A stretch of DNA of 64,000 nucleotides from Rhynchosporium graminicola (taxonomy: Eukaryota > Ascomycota > Leotiomycetes > Helotiales > Ploettnerulaceae), in the NCBI GenBank assembly GCA_900074885.1, contig FJUW01000067.1, positions 62,001 through 126,000 of the forward strand, in the 5' to 3' direction. This document shows positions 1 to 11,982 of the stretch, one piece after another. How positions within the stretch are numbered: the stretch's first letter is position 1; each line of letters starts with the position of its first letter. A program made the position numbers and the translations under genes. Under the pieces are notes generated by a model, which was given only the letters and a program-made list of their open reading frames with translations, made no database searches and was not told the origin of the DNA.

Positions 1-2736
1 CTTCGAATGGTCCTCTAGATAGGGAATCACCTGGGGACGGGTCTCTGACTGTACTTGAACTCATGCCTTCCTAATCGAATGCTTCGGGTAAAAACACTCA
101 GTTACACCCTCAACTTCGGTATCGACGCTAGCTTATCAACTTTAACGTAATACTTAAAAAGGAGTTGATATTCGGTCAATATAGCAAAAGTACACTCTAG
201 GTAGGCCTAGTTGCCAGTATACCCCAAGGTAGTCGAAGGGGAGTAATTGAAGAAGTTTATGCTGGCCCTGTATCTGCTATTCAGTACCGTTCTAGGACTG
301 TTCTTAGCCTTTTGAATCGTTCCTAGCTCTAGAATTATTCACCTTTTAAGACTGATTTTACTAAGGGGCCGGTAGAGACCTATGCCCTTGTGATTATACC
401 TCCATTCATATACCGCACCGTCACAGAGACCGTCACTTGACGGTCATTTTACACCTGCGCTTGCCTGTAAGATATTTATTGTAAACACATGCAATTGATT
501 GGGCAAGGAACCTCCCAGCGATAACTTGGCAGACCTCAATTTAGAATATTTCATGTAATTAACCAAGGATTATGTCTTTTCTCGGAATTTCTTTTTGGGC
601 TCACTCACATCAGCTTACATTAATTGATGATATTGCGGCATGGGATTTAGGGTGGCATACTATAGGCCTTGGCAAGCCGTTAGTCAGCTATCTATGCTGC
701 TGTGTGTCTTAACTTGAGCAGCGACACCACCTACGGTGAGGTCATGTGTTTCACTTCAAACGTGGCCCCAAAACGGAGGACTAGTGAAAGTCTACGGCAC
801 ATTTAGCAATGAGCCTCCTCGACTGGTACCGAGGGAAGGGGAAGGCCGGATGAGGAAGTACTACAGGGGGCGAAGCGTGAGCAGCCGAAGGTACGGAAGC
901 CAAGAGAGCTCCGAATCAAGGGCCGCAAGCTACGAAACCATAATCGAATAATCGTGCTTCTAAGAGTACTTGACAGGTGCGGCAGTAGTACGTAGTCGTG
1001 AGGAGAGCTTCGGCCAGAGGTAAAAGTACTACTCTGATCTAGCTATACCTTCTAGAATTGCTGAGCTTCAAAACCTCATACGTAAGTGCAAAAAGCACTC
1101 CGATTTCTTCATTTGAAGCTCGTAGAACTCGGTAGGATGTTGCTCTGTGTCGAGGCCCGAAACTTAGTAAGAGCTGAGCACCAAAATCATTTCCTTTGCG
1201 GAGTCAATAGACGTAATTATCGAAAGGTATAGTGGTTCAAGGTAACTCCTAGCGAGAGTAGAGGTCGAACCCTAAACTAGTGCCTTGCGTGCACGCGTAC
1301 TCAGTCCGAACCTGACAGGGCTTACGGAGTATATCAAGGGTCGATTTTAACTACAACTCCCTTGGAAATCTGCTGTGGACAAGCTTCTAGGCGGCTTAAA
1401 TAAAAGCACCCTATTGGCTAAAGGAAGGGTTGCTCCTCTATCGAGGGTGTCGATACTTTCGGTCAATAACGACCTACTACTGACGGAACGGGGATAGACA
1501 GTGGGTCTCGTCCAGCCTTGTCTCAAGGCTTAGCAGCTGAGGAAGTTCCTAGGGACATTTTTGGAAATACTATGAAGTAAGCATCGCTGATTGAAGGAAA
1601 AACCTTGCTGCCTTACAAACAACGGTGAACGAGACCCACTATCAACCCCCCGTACTTCGTACAGGGCCGTAAATTATCAATTTCCGGGGAAGGTACGTAA
1701 GTGGGTATCCATGGTAAATTTGAAGCCCAAGGTACAAAGGGTGCCTACTCGGTTTCTCCAGAAGTCCGAACCTGCCCGTGTTATTGCTAGGGTTGAGAGG
1801 AGATCATTATAAGGAAGAACATTTGTAATCTTCTTAATAGCGGTGACTTGCTCGCCCTTTCGTTTTAGTGCTTATTTCCTCCTATCCTGAAATTTTTTCT
1901 CTATATTCGAATGATATGCTCTCACATAATCGTATATCTAAGGTTCTAGGAGCCTAGGCAAGCTCGAGTAGACTTACCACGCCGCGAAATCAGGGCAAAA
2001 ACTATTTTACTGTAGGTAATTACCGCATCGACAAATATATATGTTCTGGAATTTTTGCTCGAGATTTAGCCTATGCTATTGGCCTAGACCTCCTTTGTAA
2101 GCCAAGGTGTTAACCTCTGCAGTTTCAGGCTTCTGAGAAACCGAGTAAGTACGTGGAAATTGAGCGAGCATTTGTTTCGTACGTAGAACTCCAGCTAAAG
2201 AGCTTCCCGGTCGTCGATTCTGTCTCTAATTAACATTCTTCGATCGACAAAATCAAGTCTGTAGCAGCAGGCATTGATTCTGGGCTGCGGGGCTGTTCCG
2301 ATATAGTTACAGATACTAGCTTCACTCGTTTTAGAGGTATCCTGGTTCCTGGTTCCTAGTGGTGAGGCTAAGCGAGGTCGAGTAATACTTGAAAGCTATA
2401 AAACAACGAAAGGTCTAGATCGAAATACGAAGAGTATGAAACGAAAGAGGTATTCTAAATATCAAAACTTAAATCAACATGAAGTGTGACATAAAAGTCG
2501 GCAGGGGAAAGGGGTCGAAAACCGCCGAGAGGGCTAAATGGTTCCAACCAAGTACTGGGGTGCTCCAAGTCGAAATCCAGTAATTTCCGCCAGGGTAGCA
2601 AATAAGATATCCTTATAGCCTAACAACTACTGACTTGAATTGCCTCTACTCCTGAGACTCGGAGTCGGGTAACGGGCCAATAGACATCAAGGCTCTAGAA
2701 CCTTCAAATCTGTCCGTACCTTCCATACTCCTACGC
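1..2736. other. Unrecognised non-RIPed region, no supported gene
   Basis: About 2.7 kb with mixed base composition, dense stops in all frames and no open frame longer than about 73 codons. CpA and TpG are present at ordinary levels, so unlike the adjoining retroelement block this stretch was not mutated by RIP. Short GC-rich near-palindromes occur, for example around 1655-1670. I recognise no protein, tRNA or rRNA. The texture resembles fungal mitochondrial intergenic or intron DNA, so a nuclear mitochondrial insertion is possible, but that is only an impression. The same kind of sequence seems to resume after the retrotransposon at 25011. Confidence 0.35.
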
Positions 2737-2741
2737 GGGAG
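2737..2741. repeat. Target-site duplication GGGAG, left copy
   Basis: The five bases GGGAG directly precede the left LTR of the outer element and recur at 25006-25010 directly after its right LTR. This is the 5-bp duplication expected from LTR-retrotransposon integrase, and it fixes the element ends. Confidence 0.85.
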
Positions 2742-2882
2742 TATCACGGGACAGGACATATCACGGGACAGGGACAGACACTTAGTATCTGTTAGTTATC
2801 ACCACTTAGATAGCCCCTCGCACTATAGCATTTAGAAGAATCAAGACTTTTCTACTTTATAATCTAGGACTATACTATAATA
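2742..2882 (+). repeat. Left LTR of outer element
   Basis: 141 bp, matching 24865-25005 along its full length. It begins TATCACGGGACAGG and ends TATAATA, which look like RIP-altered TG...CA termini. Near its start it carries a short internal direct repeat (TATCACGGGACAGG, twice). Confidence 0.9.
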
Positions 2883-5076
2883 TAGTAGTAATTCTAAGAA
2901 AATAAGATAACTTAAGTCTTTAAACTACTTAATTCATTTAATTCTACTATAATTACTCTTACTTCCCTAGCGCTTCGCGCTCTATTATTATAGTACGACT
3001 CTACCGCCACCTTATAGGGTAGTATAGCACGACTCCCCGTATTAATCTCTTAACTTTATCCTCTCCGGATTACTTATACCTTATCCTTTAACTAACTCCT
3101 TATATACGAGTCAGAACCCCCTGCGATTCGCCGGAGACTTACAGAGGTTTACCGGCGGTATACTCTATATACCGCTATATCAGAGGCTCTAATACTAAAG
3201 GAAATAGTACTCGAGGGAGGAATAACTGCTTAAGAGACCCCTAGGGGAGATTTTTATCTATAATACCTGAATTAGAGCAAATAGTATAGAAAAGGAGGCC
3301 CTGATTATCTTTCGCCGGCCTCTCTATATCCCTTATTTAAGAACACCTAGAGATACTACGACGATTATCACCTAAACTAAGTCCTTTCCTTATAGCGCCT
3401 CGCAACCCTCGATTAATATAAAGATAAGTCTAAGATACTAAGGTAGACTAATCTATCGAGAGAGTACTAGTTATACTAATACAGATTATGTCCCGGAGTT
3501 AACACTAATATATATCTCTACCGGTCGACTTATAAGTAATCCGAGACTAAGCTTTCCCTAAGCTAATAGTTCCGATAGCCTCTTTCTATTAAAGATAGAC
3601 TTCTCCGATCGACTAGTTATTATAATTATCGAAGTCTCCCTCGCCTAGATAGTCTATCTTACTAAAAGATAAGACCTTACTTAGAGCTGAAAAATTAGCA
3701 AGATAGCTATAAGATAAATTTATCTTAATAAACTAGCTACTTAGCTCTATATTTATACTGCCGATAGCTATAGCTACGGTATTAGTATATACTAAGAACG
3801 AGTAGAAGAGCGACGCTATCTTTATCTAGACCCTATAGGAAGATATAGAGGATAGAGGTAATAAACTCTTAGTCGGGCTAATCCTCCTGCTAATTCTAAG
3901 ATAAGCTAAAGCCTTAGTCCGTACTCTAGACCCCGGCCTTTTAGCGGACTTAAAAGATAAGGCGATCAGGGCGATTAGTACCCTAGAAATAATAGCGATT
4001 AAGTTAATAGTAAATTTTAATACCTTTTTAACCTGATTTTAAGCTAGCCCTCCCGAGGCAGAAATAGTAATACGTATATCTTCTATACTAGTAGTACTAA
4101 GGCTATCTATCCCTCGTACTCTAAGACTCGTCTGATTATCTATCGAGATAGAAATTCCTCTTCTAAATCGCTATTATCGTAACTTTATATATAGTAATAA
4201 TATAACTAACGTTGAAAATAAGGAAGACTCGGACCCCTAAGACTCGGGAAGATAATAGTAAGATAATAGACTATATAAGTCTAGTACTTAATATCGACGA
4301 CTTCGCCCGCAGGACGTAGGATAGTTTAATAGCACTATCTCAGTTATAAGCTATATCGCGATACTTAATATAATAGTAGCTTAATATAGTAAGGATACTA
4401 TCCTCGAAGTCTTACTAATTTATATAAAGGATAAGGCAGCTATCTAGCTTAGTACCTTATCTCTAGAGATCACTAGCTTTATATCTTAGAGCTTAGAAGA
4501 ATAGAAGTATTAGTTAATACTATAATTCTATACGAATCCGAGCGTAATAGTACGAAAGGCAGATACTCTAAAGCACTCCTTTAAGGACGAAAAGGAGTTA
4601 TCCCTAAGATAATTCTTAGACGATAAGTATAACCTCTATATCGAGGTAAGAGAGATAAACTAAGACCTTATTATCCGACGAATATATTAAGCTTTAGATC
4701 TAAGTCTAGCGGCGAGTATACTCTTACGGGACTATAGGAATACGATAAACGAGTTTAAGTTAAAGATCTATAATACAGAGAATCAGGCGAGGGAAGCTTA
4801 CTTATAGACCTAGTTACGTATCGACGAGTAAACTAAGGAGATATAGGAGTTACGATAACTAGTAATAGATAATTCGTACTGCTAAAGTATTAGGCGAGAT
4901 AGAGACCCCTGAAGCGAACGACAAAGTTAAGTACCGATAGTACTAATAGTACGGTATCCGACGATAATAGCACCTACTTAACTCCCGATACTCTATCCGC
5001 GACCTTAGATACCTCTAGCAGAATACGCCGAGTTCAGAAGAAAGTAATAATAAGAGAAGAAGGGGAATAAGGCTAA
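2883..5076 (+). pseudogene. Outer element leader and gag remnant (RIP-degraded)
   Basis: Between the left LTR and the first nested insertion the plus strand keeps a gag-like frame, clearest from about 4,380 to 5,060, once TAG/TAA are read as mutated Gln or Trp codons. The clearest stretch is a charged, Glu/Arg/Lys-rich helical region followed by a coiled-coil-like part at about 4,740-4,920. The start codon and primer-binding site are not recognisable. The 5,077 insertion interrupts the remnant, and a further 159 bp of the same element lie at 11646-11804. Assignment to gag rests on position before pol and general character. Confidence 0.55.
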
Positions 5077-5311
5077 TATAACGACTGGTCAGGTTTGGAG
5101 GTCTCTCCCTATTAGTAGAAACACTTACTACTAAGCGAGATTACACGAGTAGAGTTTAGGGGCCCCTTTTTATATATATACTTCTATTCTCTTTCTACTT
5201 CTTCACTTCTTAGTTATAGATTCTTAAGTGATTCTTACTACTTTATATTCATAGTAATGTGAGGTCTTATTACTCAGGTAGTTTTAAGACCTTTCTAGAG
5301 TAAGCGTCATA
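5077..5311 (+). repeat. Left LTR of element A
   Basis: 235 bp paired with 11406-11640. It begins TATAACGACTGG and ends CGTCATA. By eye the two copies differ by about a dozen transitions and a single transversion. Confidence 0.9.
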
Positions 5312-6960
5312 TTATCTATAACTCTTTTACTTATATCTAGGAAGATAGTAAATATCTACTTATATTATACATCTATGCCTAGAGCTACTAAACGCAAGAG
5401 ACTACGCTATATAGAGAAGGCCTATACTAAGTATAAACTTAAAGAATAGTACCTAAACCGAAGTAACATAAGTCCGATAAATCGACTACCGGTTCTCCGA
5501 CTCCCTATACATCATATTCTTAAGCGACTCGTAATACTAACTATAACATACCTCTCTCTATAGTAGAGAGTACTCGCGATAACGCCTCGTCCGAGTTAAG
5601 CTCACTAACTCATAATATAATTAACGAACTTACTAAGTCGCTAAACCTCCCTGATAATACCCCTATATTAATAGTAACTATAAGTAACTTATAGGAAGAC
5701 AGCGCTTACTAGCTATAAGAGGCAGAAAGGAAGCTCGCGGAGGAGAGATAATTAAACGCTAACTTATCTGCAGAACTACGCTAGTTACGGGACGAGTTCC
5801 TAGAACTACGCTAGTTAACTGCATAGCGCTCTAATAAGTCTATATAATTTGATAACGTTTAATCGCGTATAATACTAATACTATTAATTAAAAAAGATAA
5901 CGCTACTCTTACGCATAATAATCGTCGTAGAGAATAATCTACAGGAGGAATATTATTAATATTATACGCTACGCGTATAGAGAAGATACCGAACCTTCTA
6001 AATAAGCTCTCTGATAGAATAAACTACTCTCTAAAACTCTAGGAAGTAAAGATAAATAACGCATTCCGGCGCTACTCTAGCTACTTTATCGACGAAGATC
6101 ACTATAAAGATTAGTTACTTAACTAAATAGAAAGAATAGCCAGAACTTACCTAGAACTCTTATTCTTAGAACTAGAATATAACGAAGAAGGTAGTATAAT
6201 CGATTCACTTGATATAATTACTTAACTCGTCTCTTTCTTATCTAATCTATACGACTAATAAACTATAAGAGCTAGCTACTCCGCGCTAAAGATAGATTAT
6301 AAGTAGACCTTCTAGATATTCTATTACGAGTTTCGTACGCTAGCTCGTAAAGCTAGAGTAAATAATTAATCGACTCTGAAAATAGACTTATAAGAGAAGC
6401 TACTTATATAGCTACGGAAATAGCTCTTCTAATAGTACTGAACGTTAAGGATACTAGAAGAATACGTTAAGGCTATATAAGCTAAAGACTAAGGTAAATT
6501 TATTAAAAAGACATAATATTCCGAGTCTTCGGCTAAGGCTAGCGCGACTCGGGAACGCCCTATAAATACCTCCTCTTAGCGCTGTAATACTAACTCCTCT
6601 TCTTATCCGCAAATTAGTCTTCTTACGCCCGAGAATACTAGTGCGATTAGTAAATAAGTACTATACTCTGTATAAAACGACACGCCTCGTGTATAATCGC
6701 CGGCGAATACTCCTTATCACTTTACGCCTACCTTATACTTATGCTTATCGTTAGCTCGACCTAATACTCTGTATCGAATTAATATAATTAATACTAATAA
6801 TAACGTTAATAGCGAGCTAGAAGATAATAATAATAAAGAAACGTATAACGATACCTAGGAGTATATTAAACCGCTAGCAAAAGACTACGCCTAGGGAAAG
6901 ACTCCTTCTTAAGTAGTATACGAGATATGCGATATCTTAACCTTACGAAGCTTCTTAGTA
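5312..6960 (+). pseudogene. Element A gag remnant
   Basis: The region between the left LTR and the protease motif keeps stretches of a plausible charged frame when RIP-type stops are ignored. The expected C-terminal CCHC knuckle is not cleanly visible, and a TGTAAT following CGC near 6,581 may be a trace of one. Identification rests on position between LTR and protease. Confidence 0.5.
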
Positions 6961-6989
6961 GTTAATCGTTCACTATACGTGCTACTCTT

Positions 6990-9900
6990 ACTAAAAATAG
7001 ACTCTCGTATAAGCTACCTATACTTCTCGATTCTGGAGCTAATAGATACTATTTTATTAATTATTCTTTTCTCAAATCCCTTTCCTTCTTCTTAAAACTT
7101 TTAATTTACTCTCTGCTAAATGCAATTCCTATTAAAAGCTTTAACAGTATTAATAGTAGTACTATTAGTTACTATACGATACTTAATTTAATAGTAGATT
7201 ATCGCGTTCAGGTATTTACCCCTTTTCTTATTACTACTCTCGGAAACTATAATATTATACTCGGAAGGACCTAGCTTTCGGAATATTAAGTACTCTTAGA
7301 TGCTTCTAAACGATAGATTATTTAGCCACTATATACTCCTCCTAGTAACGTTTATAGCTCTCCGATCGAGATTAAGGACTTATGTAAATACTATACTTAC
7401 TAGCGCTATTAATACGACGCTAACGAACGAAACGAACGCCTTAATTAGTTCTAAGAAGCGTATGAGGAATAGCGAAGCGCAGCTAACTCTCCTATTAATA
7501 TTCGAGCTGTTATTAACTCTATCTCTATTATTAAACGACTATTACTAGCTCGGAAGCGTATTTCTAGGGAGACTTATAGCTATAAAAATATCTAAAACTC
7601 TCCCCTAGAGAGTGTTCTATAAGTAACTAACCCTCTATTACTACTACTAATTAGTTAGGACTATTTCTCCGGCGTTTATATTACTTATTATAGATACGAT
7701 AAGCTTAAGCGTTTATTACCTAAAGAATAAGAATAGAGTAGTAAAGAGAAGTCTTTATACTCTAGAGAAGCTACTAATATACGGCCGAAGTACGTACGAT
7801 TTAGCGATATTATCGCTTATATCTCGCGTGAATCTCTACTTTAACTCTAATTAGAAGTCTTTACGTTAAAGACTTATGTATAAGACTACGCCTGTATAAT
7901 TCATACTATAGACTAATAGTTACTCGGAATACTATCTCGCGACTTAATAGGAGCTACTCTAAGTATAAAAACAGTTATTACGATATTTCGGAAGCGATAA
8001 AGATCACCTCGTATACTTAAACCTCTTCTAGAGCCTCCTGCGCTAGAGATTTATACGATTAGTAGCTTAGCTTTCTATCTCTTATATAAACGCTAGAAGT
8101 CTTCTAACGATAAGATCTTCTCTATTACTTTTTACGAGATAGATAAGCTTCTTAATGACCGAATTGTAATTCAGTAACGTAATACTACTATTATATCTTT
8201 AACTATCGACCTTATAGAACGTTATAAAACCGCTTAGTAATTTACTATTAGCTTAAGCGAATTAGATTTAGAACTATAGATCTCTTACGAGTATAGCTAG
8301 TAAGTATACGTCTTTTCTAAGGAAGCTAGCGATATTCTCTTTCCTTATCGCTTATGCGATTACCGAATTAAGCTTAAGGAAAGGGCTGAGAAGAACCTTA
8401 AATACTCCCTTTTATATAAGATATCAGCTGAAGAACTTAAAGTCGTTAAGGCGTATATTACTAATAACTTAGCTAAAGGTTTTATCGAACCTTCTTAAGT
8501 ATTATACGCTATACCTGTTCTTTTCGTTAAGAAAGCTAATAGAAGTCTAAGATTCTATATCGACTTTCGCGCACTTAATAACCTCACGAGGAAAGATTAA
8601 TATCTACTACTATTAATCGATAAAACGCTAGCTAGAATCTCTATTACTAAGATATTCACTAAACTAGATATTCGCTAGGTGTTCTACCGAATTCGAATGG
8701 ATCTAGCCTCTAAAGAGTATACGACTTTCCGGACTTATTATAGTGTATATAAGTGTAAGGTACTCCCTTTCGGTCTGACTAATAGCTCTACGATATACTA
8801 GCGATATATAAATAATATCTTATTCGACTACTTAGACGACTTCTATATAGTATATCTAGATGATATTCTGATCTACTCTAACGACTTACTATAGTATTAA
8901 TTATATATATATAAGGTACTATAACGATTATAAGACGCTAGATTATAAGCTAACCTTAAGAAGTATGAATTTAATGTTACTTGTACTAAATACTTTAGAT
9001 TTATTATCTCTACTTCTAGGATCGAGGTAGACCCTGAGAAAGTTAATATTATATAATCTTAGAATTACCTAACTATAGTTAAGGGCGTATAATCGTTCTT
9101 AGGCTTTTGCAATTTCTACTAACGATTTATTAAGGACTACGGAATTATCGTAAAACCTTTTATATAACTTACTAAAAATAATATATTATTTCGGTTCGCT
9201 AGGGAGTATAAAGATACCTTTAATCACCTAAAGTACGCTCTCACTTCGGTACTACTCCTCTACTACTATTAGTAATATTTATCTTATATAATCGAAACAG
9301 ATACTAGTGATAGAGTAATAGTAGGTATACTATCGTAATAGTACGATAAAAACTAGTTCCTAGTAGCTTACTTCTCTAAGACTATACTACCTACCGAGCT
9401 TAATTACGCTATTTATAATAAGGAAATACTTGTAATTATACGATCTTTTAGTAACTAGAGATCTGAGCTCGCAGGCGTACTGTATTAGATCTATGTTATT
9501 ACTAATTATAAAGCTCTTAAGTACTTCATGACCTCTAAATAGCTAAACGTATGATAAGCCTGATAGGCCGAGCTACTTGTAGATTATAACTTTATAATTA
9601 CCTATCGACCTAGGAAGTATAATCTACTCGCTGATGCTCTCTCTTGTAGAATAGATAAATTAGATAACTAGAATAATGCTAAAAGAACTTAGCGTTTATA
9701 GTAGCTACTACGCGAAGACTAAATCGATCTAGTACTACTTATAAGTAACCTTTAGAATAGCTCTGACTCTATAGATAACTTTAAGCTTATTAACGCCTTA
9801 GAAGTTGCCGACTTATCGCTAGTCTTTTCTATAGTATAATAAGTACTTAACGCTAATCGTATTACGCTATTACTCTAAGCTTTACGGAAAGAAGCTCTTT

Positions 9901-11395
9901 CTGCTACTCTTAGAAAACTAACTATAGAAAAAGATCTTCTACTCTATAAAGGAAGACTAATTATACCTGATGTCTTATACTTTCGTATGCTACTTATACG
10001 CGAAGTATACGACTGATTAGAGACTGCTTATCTAAGTGTAAAGAAGACCTTATAACTACTAGTATTATAATACTAGTAATATAGAATCGCTTTAACTATT
10101 AACTAGTACTACTGTAACTATTATACTTACTAACGAATTCAAGTGCCGCGTGATAAGAAACTAGGCCTCCTCTAACCTCTGCTCGTATTATCATATCTAT
10201 AGGAGTATATTATAGTCGACTACTATAGCTTTAACCGCGATAAACACAGTTATGATAACATTCTCGTATTTATCGACCGTTTTAGTAAATAAGTAATTAG
10301 TATTCTATGCCGAAAGACCTCTAATACGCGCGATCTTATAAAGCTTTACTTATACTACGTATACTGCTATTTCGGAGCTCTATTAATAATTACATCTAAT
10401 AGAGGGCCTTAATTCGTTTCCCGTTTTTAGACTATAGTTATTATAATTCTTAGTACTAAAAGATAGCTTTCTATAGTAGATTACTTGTAAATAGATAGCT
10501 AAATAGAGATTTATAACTAATATCTCTAATGCAGATTACGACCTTTTATCTCTTACTATTAAGATAACTAGTCGGAATTCTTACTTATTATAGACTACGC
10601 CTAGATAACTCTCCCTTACGAATCCCTTAGAGGTCTCTTACCTTTTGAAGTCGTTTATAGATATATACCTCGCGTTAATTAGAATTAGAAAGACTTACCT
10701 GACTCTACTATACTTACTAATAAGTTAAATACTTAGTAAGCTCTAGATTACGCTAATCGCTTACGTAACGCTTAGATTACTACTTAATCTAGCTTCTAAT
10801 ATATATAAGCTAAGATATCCTAATCTTATAATCGCTTACGCTATGAAGTCGACTTTATTATAAACGACCTTATCTAGCTAGATATACGCTACTTTACGAG
10901 TACTCGACCTAGTAAAAAACTCGACTTCTTAACTAACGGACACTTCTATATAATTAAAAAGGTCGGAAGCTCTTATTATCTAGAGCTTCCTGCTAGTATA
11001 AAAGTATATAATGTATTCCCTGCTACTAAGCTATAGAAGCATCTAAACGACCCCTTACTAGGATAAACCTTACTGCTGCTACTACTTATTAATATTACTA
11101 GTAATAATAAATAGGAGATCGAAGATATACTTACGTGCCGCAAGTAGCGCAATAGCCTCTTATACCGAGTTTCCTAATTAAATTAAGATGTCGATCTCAT
11201 ATGGTATAACGCTATAGACGTTAAATACGCTCCTGCTAAGCTATAATAATTCCACTTTAATAACCTAACGTAAGCTAGACCTCCTGCTAGACTACCTAAT
11301 TAGCTGAAAGCTTTCTATAATAGAATTAATAATTACGACTACCTTAATAGTAATAAGGAGATAGACTAACGCTCGAGGGCAAGCTTTTTTCGGAG
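6990..11395 (+). pseudogene. Element A pol remnant: protease, RT, RNase H, integrase, chromodomain
   Basis: Visible motifs, all on the plus strand: an aspartic protease core LLDSGA at about 7,022; reverse transcriptase FYIDFRALNN at about 8,556 and VYLDDILIYS at about 8,848; RNase H between about 9,280 and 9,650; integrase with DRFSK near 10,275 and a GPQFVS block near 10,405; and a chromodomain-like segment at about 11,115-11,280. In the integrase block the catalytic Asp codon now reads Asn, as expected from a TpG to TpA change. TAG and TAA codons interrupt the whole frame, so no functional polyprotein can be made. Confidence 0.85.
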
Positions 11396-11405
11396 GGAAA
11401 GGTAG

Positions 11406-11640
11406 TATAACAACTAGTAAGGTTTGGAGGTCTCTCCCTATTAGTAGAAACACTTACTACTAAGCGAGATTATATAAGTAGAATTTAGGGGCCCCTTTTC
11501 ATATATATACTTCTATTCTCTCTCTACTTCTTCACTCCTTAGTTATAGATTCTTAAGTGATTCTTACTACTTTATATTCATAGTAATGTGAGGTCTTATT
11601 ACTCAGGTAGTTTTGAGACCTTTCTAGAGCAAGCGTCATA
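11406..11640 (+). repeat. Right LTR of element A
   Basis: 235 bp, partner of 5077-5311, followed at 11641 by the GCTAA target duplication. Confidence 0.9.
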
Positions 11641-11645
11641 GCTAA

Positions 11646-11804
11646 TAAGTTAACTATATTAGTACTAGCCTCCGTACCGACTACTCAGCGTAACAGAAGA
11701 TAACCCTATCAGAACTAGTAGCTATACTAGTACTAGCCCTAAGTTCCCGTGATAATAAACTAACCTTAGTACTCTCTTCAATACCTACTAATAACCGGGA
11801 ATTT
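11646..11804 (+). other. Outer-element fragment between the two nested insertions
   Basis: 159 bp of the outer element separates the GCTAA duplication of element A from the left LTR of element B. It is richer in C and in CpA than the surrounding DNA. No domain can be assigned to so short a piece. Confidence 0.7.
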
Positions 11805-11982
11805 TGTTGCGAGGATATGGGTCTTGGCATGGATCAGGTGACTGTAGTCACGTGCATAGTCCGTGCGGATATTCCTAGATAATATCTTCTGTCGACTCTC
11901 CATAGTAATTAGTACTGTAATACAACTAATATCATTTAACTACTCTATGCCTTACTCTGAAGATCAACGTAACCTTACGATA
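11805..11982 (+). repeat. Left LTR of element B
   Basis: 178 bp, begins TGTTGCGAGG and ends CTTACGATA. It differs from the right copy at about eight positions by eye, all transitions. Confidence 0.9.

Larger units (their letters stand above)
5077..11640 (+). mobile_element. Nested element A: Ty3/gypsy chromovirus, RIP-inactivated
   Basis: 6,564 bp bounded by 235-bp LTRs and flanked by the 5-bp duplication GCTAA (5072-5076 and 11641-11645). The plus strand carries, in order, a gag remnant, an aspartic protease, reverse transcriptase, RNase H, integrase and a C-terminal chromodomain, the typical Ty3/gypsy chromovirus order. A purine tract (GGAGGGAAAGGTAG) adjoins the right LTR. The frame is interrupted by dozens of TAG/TAA codons. 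Its insertion into the outer element's gag region shows that it arrived later. Confidence 0.92.

Noticed and set aside
736..951. 71-codon frame in the unrecognised left region
   Set aside because: No domain, no splice partner, and the surrounding region is stop-rich. Probably chance in GC-rich sequence.
1591..1812. 73-codon basic frame in the unrecognised left region
   Set aside because: Same reasons. Its Arg/Lys-rich composition looks like spurious translation of structured or non-coding DNA.
7300..7548. Open frame inside element A
   Set aside because: It lies between protease and reverse transcriptase in a RIPed element and reflects chance lack of stops, not a separate gene.
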